Assembly (NCBI GenBank): GCA_000507305.1
Contig: DF239019.1
Span: forward strand, 204,001-268,000
Reading direction: 5' to 3'
Length of the DNA stretch: 64,000 bases
Origin: Breviolum minutum Mf 1.05b.01
Lineage: Eukaryota; Sar; Dinophyceae; Suessiales; Symbiodiniaceae
Shown here: piece by piece, positions 11,290-64,000 of the stretch
Numbering within the stretch: the stretch's first letter is position 1
How the letters are laid out: every line of letters begins with the position of its first letter
The notes under the pieces: generated by a model
Seen by the model: only the letters and a program-made list of their open reading frames with translations
Database searches by the model: none
Told to the model about the DNA's origin: nothing
Program-made: the position numbers and the translations under genes

Positions 11290-13774
11290 CTGTTTTCAGA
11301 TGTCAACTGTATGTTTTTTTTTTCAGGAGGGAATCAATCAACCAATGGTTTGTTCTCTCCTTTGTGTTGGGTGGGTTTTTTGTTTCCCATTTCTAGGCAT
11401 TTTTTTCAGGGAGAAACCACGCCTTTTCATGAAGGATTCCTGTGAATGGTAAGCCAACAACCTGAAGCACCAACTAAGTATTGGTTGAATCAAGTCAAAG
11501 AAAATTATAAATATATGTAAATATATATATATATATAAATACAGATACACCATATGCCCAGGTATGGTAGATGTACCTATATTTGGCTTGTCCTCCGTGG
11601 TAGCAAATGAGGTACGGCATAGTAAATATAAACGTACATCTATGCACAGTAAATGGGCAAAACCATTGTTATGAACCATATCTGTGAGTTGTGATGAAGC
11701 CCCTCCAATGCCAGGATTTGTCATAAGCAAGTTCCTACATAAACAAAGCGTTAAGTTACATACAGGAACCAAAAGTTAAATGCCACTGGCAAAGGGACCC
11801 CGATGCTCAAGGTTTGTGCTATCCCTCAACTGGTACAAGACCAGGCAGAATCATGAACAACACATAATCTATTTGCGCCTGTGTGTGTGAAAATGGGAAA
11901 TCATCTGAATGCAAAACTTCGAGTCGCACTAAATTCGTGCATGTATATTCATTGGGATCGTATGACAGCAAATCGACCCAAATTCACTTAAGTTGGGGAA
12001 GTATAGCAAATACTACCCCCCAGTGACGTGGTTCATTTGAGGGGGAAACGAATAGTCGGTGGTAGCTTCAATCTATGCTGAAAGTATTTGTCAAAATCGA
12101 AATCGTCCCCAAATGTTTGGAAAACACGTTTCAAAAAAACATCACCTAGACATACCTAGACTACTCTCCCGTAATCTAACATAGCGTGCTGGAAAATACA
12201 CTAATTTGGATAAAATTAGTACGAGTAAATAATTCCTAACTAAATTCGACAATGTAAGGGCACCCAAAAAAGGCACTCCCCAAAGAAGCTCCCATAAGAA
12301 ACATTCCCTTTCACGAGCCATCAACGGTACATTCCCTTCTTTGCCTTCTCGGTGATGCAGGAACCCACCACGAAACACTCAGGCGCCATGTAGCGAGGAG
12401 ACCCGCCAGTGTCCTGTGAAGCATAGCCACCAATATGGTAGAAAGTATATACACATCATCCAATCTTTGGTATCTATGTAAACAGGAATCTAGTGGATTG
12501 CCATTTTCCATCCGTCATATATAATATAAAGATCGCATACACATACCCTAAACAAGCAACATACATCTTGTGTTCCATTCGTTTCCATTATATATATATA
12601 TAGATCTATCTGTATCCAGTCTGACCTGGACGAATCCAAAGATCCGACTATCCACATCATTCCACATCTTCAGCTCCCACCTGATGTGTAATGGTCACGC
12701 CGCCCAGCAACTCCTGCAGCAGCCATTTTTGGAAGAGATCCATCAACAGGAAGACGTCATTTGCTAACCATCACGGAAAAAACATCAGATGTTTACAGCT
12801 TCCTTATTGTGCTCTTGGGTCCACGTCAAGCTGACCAGTCGTATGTGGTTCGGTCAAGATGGTCAGGCCACTAGGATCGAAATTGGTTGGATTAATGATT
12901 ATGCATTGCATATGAATGAATTATATGGGATGCTTTCTTATGGGAGCTTCCCCTACCATAATTACTAGGTATATGAAACCATCCCATAATTATATACTAG
13001 ATATCCCTCTGTTTTTACATTCCCCTACCATTGGTACAAACCAAGACTTGAGAAAGAGAAAGAGTGCAATCATGTGCTGGATGGACTGTCTATAGATGAG
13101 ATCTGCATGTTCCAAAGGTTTTCTACCAAACCCATGGTTTGCTATGTCCCCATTAGACATCGCAAATAAAGGTTGATTGCTGATTACTGCCTCAGCCGGG
13201 TGATGTTTAACCCCCCCAAAAGGGACATACAGCAAACCCTGACATGGAGAAATCTTATGAAATCTTGGGGATCTTTGGCTCTTTGTGCTGTTCTTCTCAA
13301 CATAAAGTACCCACAAGACGGTGGTCTCTTCGAAGGAGATCACCAAAAATTTGTACTCTTTACCTGGAACCTTAAACATCCTTGTTTTGATTGGAATAAA
13401 AAACGTGTTCCGGTAGACTTCCCAAATAGCCAAAATGTTCCAGGTAGATTCATCTGGGTAGGAAACAACCATTCACAATTCATCTGTGAAAGAGAAACAT
13501 ACAGCCATACAGCACTTCTTTGTTCATTTGCATCAGCTCCATGAAAAATATGAAACATGGCCCGTGTCTACATTAAACAGTACAGTACAGCATACATTTC
13601 TTAAAAAATCACCCTGTCTTTCCCACCTCTTTCAGGTCACTGGGAAGAAACAACCACTATGACTAACCACTATAGCACTATTTTAAGTGGGTCAAATCTT
13701 CATCCATCTTCGGAAATCAGCTCCTGTGTTTTGCCGAAGTCGCAAACTTTGATGTTAAATTGCTTATCCAACAC
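11241..13774 (-). CDS. Gene-level model: eukaryotic protein kinase (catalytic core, partial)
   Basis: Three exons in the correct order carry kinase subdomain VII (KVCDFGKTQ), VIII (GGSPRYMAPECF) and IX (VDIWSLGCCLVEAM). These give the metal-binding DFG, the activation-segment APE and the structural Asp of helix F. The N-lobe, VAIK lysine and HRD loop exons should lie at higher coordinates but I could not identify them; exons at 15010 and 15914 are candidates for the same gene. Threonine or serine specificity is suggested by GGSPRYMAPE. Function beyond phosphotransfer cannot be told. Introns are about 1 kb. Confidence 0.7.
11290..12344. other. Kinase intron
   Basis: Contains an (AT)n tract near 11520-11537. 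A minus open frame of 144 codons (11338-11772) has no domain I recognise. Confidence 0.5.
12345..12413 (-). CDS. Protein kinase exon, subdomain VIII (APE motif)
   Basis: After the acceptor CTTCACAG the frame reads DTGGSPRYMAPECFVVGS then CITEK. GSPRYMAPE is the P+1 loop and APE motif. The most natural donor is non-canonical GC (AAG then GCAAAG), which joins ITEK to VDIWSLG of the next exon as in other kinases. Confidence 0.87.
12414..13708. other. Kinase intron
   Basis: No other kinase motif found. A 160-codon minus frame (12990-13472) lies here but shows no domain. Confidence 0.5.
13709..13774 (-). CDS. Protein kinase exon, subdomain VII (DFG motif)
   Basis: The acceptor CGCGCAG opens VLDKQFNIKVCDFGKTQELI then SE. 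LDKQFNIKVCDFG is the strand preceding the magnesium-binding DFG loop, and normally follows HRDLKPEN directly, so the catalytic-loop exon should lie just upstream. The donor is unclear; no GT is present, and GA after SE or read-through of a few codons are options. Confidence 0.87.
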
Positions 13775-15009
13775 CTGCGCGGTTCCGCGAGGGAACAACC
13801 CAACAGAAACATGCCAAGGTCATAAGGTCAGGTCAGGTGTTCTTTGATGATAAAACAAATAGAGTGTTATTGATGGGGGCATCGGTTTGTCTCTCAAAAT
13901 AAAAACCCTTGTTTTTTGAACCCCCAATGATGGTCATTGAGTCACCAAATCTTGCAAAAGTTATTGTTGCACTATCATCAAATTCTGATTATTTTACCAA
14001 GCATCGGGATGTTTCAAAACAAAAACATACCTGGGTTGTTTGGTGATTTGGAGTCTTGAATGGTTCCATGTAGCCAAAATTTAAGCTAACCCCGTTTGTT
14101 TCTTGGATTCAACTGATGGCTTGGAATTCGAGTGAATCCCTAGAAAATCTTCGAACCCTGCCACGGGGCGGTATCCCCGAATCTTGTGAAAGTGAGTCAA
14201 GTTTGGGTCTTCAACAGACTGATGCTCCAAACATATCCAAAAATAGCATGTAGTCAACTCACTTGGAGTAACTACAGTGTTTTCAACTCACAGTGGCTTC
14301 AACTTGCTTGAAACATATGTTCATTTACGTTGGATCATCTCCTGATGGAATAGCGTAAACATAAAGAAACATGTGGTGAAATTACTTTGCACAGTTTGTG
14401 CAATTTTGCGGGGTGGAGGTAGGTGTGCCTTGACGGACAAGCTATTGGGAAGTCGAGTCATAGACTTTTCCAAGACTGACCTATGAACTATGTAGGCTCT
14501 CAGGGAAGGTGTTCTGTGGTAGCCCCCAAAAAGGCCGTCTCCCACTGCTTGAAAAAAGGCGAAGCTGCTGATGATCATGTGGCAGTTGAATTTGAAAGCG
14601 TCTGAGACGATGCGAACATACACTAGCACTATCCATCAAAATTCATCAAAATTCAACAAGACCTTCATCATCATGGCCATGTATGCACAAATCATCTATC
14701 CCCTCCCATTTTACCGAGTTTTGAGGGTTTTGCACCCTGAGATAACAGGATCCCTATGGCAGAGGGTAGAAAGCTTCATAGAAGTAGTGCCTGTGGGGGG
14801 TAAACACCTTGAAACCCTTTATGGAGGTCGGAGAAACACATCAAGGCGAGTTGTTTGAACATCCAGAACAAGTAGAGTTAAAATAATAAAATATAAGGAA
14901 GCAAACACAAATGAAGATAATGAAGAGAAACCAACAAAACAAATAAGCACAAAAAACAGAACAACAAAATACTGAAACATAAATCCACAGTTGTTATTCC
15001 TGGCTCGAC
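13775..15009. other. Probable kinase intron; N-lobe exons not found
   Basis: I looked here for HRD, glycine-rich loop and lysine motifs on the minus strand without success. A segment near 14460-14500 (AYIVHRSVLE) lacks the catalytic Asp. Confidence 0.35.
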
Positions 15010-15099
15010 TGATGAACATATTCTCCGCATCTTTTGCAATGAAGCAATGGTCTCTTCGCTCAACCAAAGTCGACCATGAGTGCCATGCCAATCACCATC
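15010..15099 (-). CDS. Coding-like exon, unknown protein
   Basis: After the acceptor TCCGACAG the frame reads DGDWHGTHGRLWLSEETIAS then LQKMRRICSS, ending at a GTCGAG donor. Amphipathic, charge-balanced and well bounded, but no family recognised. It may be an upstream exon of the kinase gene. Confidence 0.4.
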
Positions 15100-15913
15100 C
15101 TGTCGGAAAGAATCAGCTCTGGGTCAACAGTCAACAACATGACATTTGATTCTCCTATTGATTCGCTTGTTGGATGGCTGTGAAAAGCTTTGCGTGAATA
15201 AAAACATCACATGGTCGTCTGATTGGTCGTGTTTGAGTGGTGATGAATCCTAGAGCAAATAGGATCAACACTCACCTTAAAATTTCACACAAAATCCAAG
15301 AATGAAAGAATCGAGTTGTATGAGCTAAAATGGAACTAGTTTGAAAAAAAACGGGAGTTGAAGATGGGAATCTTCCGCACATAGGCTTGGTCAGTGAAGC
15401 ATATGCAAGAAGTCAATGTGATGTCGCCTGACCTATTGCGCTCTTTTGGAAGATTTCCACCATCTATCTTTTCGGGTGAGCTGTCCTCACGTCACTATTA
15501 TCCAAATTACACAATAATGAATCTTGACTTGAAATCAAACAAATGTATGAGGTTTCCCCCTGTGAACCATCAGTTGTTTTGTGAGGCTGGTACACACGGG
15601 AACTGAGGCCAATTCCTGGTTAGATTCATCTTTACCTACCCTATGCAAACAAATCATGCCGGGGCTTCCGCATGAGGTATATGAACCAACAAAAATACAT
15701 CCTGAATGGTGAATATCTGAATATCAATAGAAACAATCTACTTTGTGTAGCCAATTCCAGGAGCCTCCGATTCCATTTGGATATCACATGGTTTTTGAAG
15801 CAATGATTAATCCGGACATGTTGTTGAAATACTTGTGCTAGTGTAACATACCGCACATCTCAATCAGGATGCCAAAAAAGTGGTCAACATGTACTCTGAA
15901 TGCAATCATTGAC

Positions 15914-15985
15914 AGAAACAGCATGGATATCCCAGTAATCTTGCCGCTTCTTCTTGTCATACCAAACAATCCCAGCACAGACTGG
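15914..15985 (-). CDS. Coding-like exon, unknown protein
   Basis: A strong TTTTCTGCAG acceptor opens PVCAGIVWYDKKKRQDYWDI then HAVS, before GTCAATG. No recognised domain. It lies between the Smr stop and the kinase exons on the same strand, so it could be near the 5' end of the kinase gene. Confidence 0.4.
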
Positions 15986-16033
15986 CTGCAGAAAACTGCA
16001 AATACAAGCACTCAACAAAAAAAGCAACACTTC

Positions 16034-16092
16034 ATAATCACAATCATCATCATCACCATGATCATCAACATCAACATCAACATCAACATCAA

Positions 16093-16124
<32 letters not shown>

Positions 16125-16190
16125 CCATCATCATCATCCTCATCGTCATCCTCAACATCGTCATCATCACCATCACCATCACCGTCATTG
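16034..16190. repeat. (TCA)n / (CATCAA)n microsatellite
   Basis: Interrupted trinucleotide array of CATCAT, CATCAA and CACCAT units. Its minus-strand translation is the meaningless Asp-rich open frame here. Confidence 0.95.
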
Positions 16191-16365
16191 TTCCACTCCA
16201 GCATTGAGTATGAAACTATTTGCAATATGTTTATGAATATTTTTGCAAGCCATCCCACTCCACCAACAGGGGTCATCATATTACCATCCCAAACAAGGCG
16301 CCATGAGGGGGAAATCCCTCAAAATGTCCATATTTGCATTGTTTGATCCCCCCCAAAGGGGTAAT

Positions 16366-63389
<47,024 letters not shown>

Positions 63390-64000
63390 CTTGAGACTTT
63401 CGAACTCGGCTTCAGGTCACTGATTGGTTCAGGTCAAGGCTTTCAGGTGTGGCTATCAGGGATATCGGCTTTTAAGGTGGTTCCCTATAGCTCATGAAAG
63501 TTAAAGACCATTCCTTACTACTCTGTGTATCCACAAAATTTTTCATGCTCATATATTAGCATATATGATTCAGCTTCGACGCTGGAGATGCTCGCAATGA
63601 ACCAAATCAAACACATGAAACATGTGCTGAATTCATGTCCTATAATGTATTGTCAGCCGAATATCGTATGATGCCCGCAGTTCGTCTCTGAATTTGTGAT
63701 CATACGCAAAGAATACCATACATAATGGCATCGGTTTACATTTTTGGTAGAGACATCCTAGATGGGGAAATGGTTTCAAACTCGCAGCAAAAATCACGGC
63801 TTATTATTTCAACCTTTTGTATTGGAAGCGGAACCCAAGGCCTAAGAAAAAGTTGCACGATTTTGAAGGACAAGGTTTTCTTGCAACTAAGTGAGATTCA
63901 TTGCAAGTGTTACTTGTCATACACAGTAGATGGCGACAAACAGAGACAAACGTGTGCCATGTGTATATCGTCTTATACTATCACCCTTTCTTTCCTTCTC
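63390..64000. other. No supported feature; gene probably continues right
   Basis: No start codon context or targeting peptide found, so upstream exons are expected outside the window. Confidence 0.4.

Noticed and set aside
12262..12307. Minus-strand peptide ECFLWELLWGVPF, resembling kinase subdomain IX
   Set aside because: It lies only 37 nt after the APE exon, in another frame, and lacks DVYSFG. A proper subdomain IX exon (VDIWSLGC) exists at 11241-11289.
12990..13472. 160-codon minus open frame in the kinase intron
   Set aside because: No domain, poor codon bias. One such frame is expected by chance in 64 kb of AT-rich DNA.
14440..14520. AYIVHRSVLE as a possible HRD catalytic loop
   Set aside because: The catalytic Asp and the following K..N are absent.
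15884..16279. 131-codon Asp-rich open frame
   Set aside because: Translation of the TCA microsatellite.

Overview
The window looks like nuclear DNA of a dinoflagellate, most likely a Symbiodiniaceae-like alga. It is AT-rich with no long open frames. Short GC-rich coding islands of about 27 to 186 bp, all read on the minus strand, are spread through long introns. Their translations repeatedly show pentatricopeptide-repeat (PPR) signatures such as PDVITYNATMDAC, AISACEHGW and ACSKGQQWSMTLALL. Acceptors are usually AG followed by G, and several donors look like GC rather than GT. One strand of genes, exploded exons and a large PPR repertoire are known dinoflagellate traits; the assignment is inference because no rRNA, spliced-leader or organelle marker is present.

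Layout in minus-strand transcription order. (1) About 63.4 kb down to 16.4 kb: a very large, highly split PPR gene, or two adjacent ones, with roughly 58 candidate exons. It ends in a C-terminal Smr domain whose last exon (16366-16524) carries the VTGRGSHQG core and a stop codon. Many PPR repeats are cut at two recurring positions, just after the first helix (..NATMDAC) and just before the second (AW..LQLLE). The protein would be an organellar RNA-binding PPR-Smr factor. A possible internal gene end lies at 41226. (2) About 16.0 kb to 11.0 kb: exons of a eukaryotic protein kinase: DFG at 13709-13774, APE at 12345-12413 and the DIWSLG block at 11241-11289. Two coding-like exons of unknown identity lie at 15.9 and 15.1 kb. 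(3) About 10 kb to 0.6 kb: a second set of PPR-like exons, a gene that probably runs off the left edge or ends at a stop near 2598.

The introns contain a small family of MITE-like elements with ends of the type TAGGTGGTGGTTTCAA (6.5, 26.4, 39.8 and 54.0 kb), two foldback elements (10.0 and 20.6 kb), a dispersed TTCACCAACCTGG motif, microsatellites (notably 290 bp of GATA) and short minisatellites. There is one assembly gap (6511-6526) and one ambiguous base (35689).

Exon ends are my reading of AG acceptors and GT/GC donors by eye, without transcripts. Treat boundaries as accurate to about 10-30 bp and the joining of exons into genes as a model. I see no RNA genes, CRISPR arrays, promoters or complete transposon genes.
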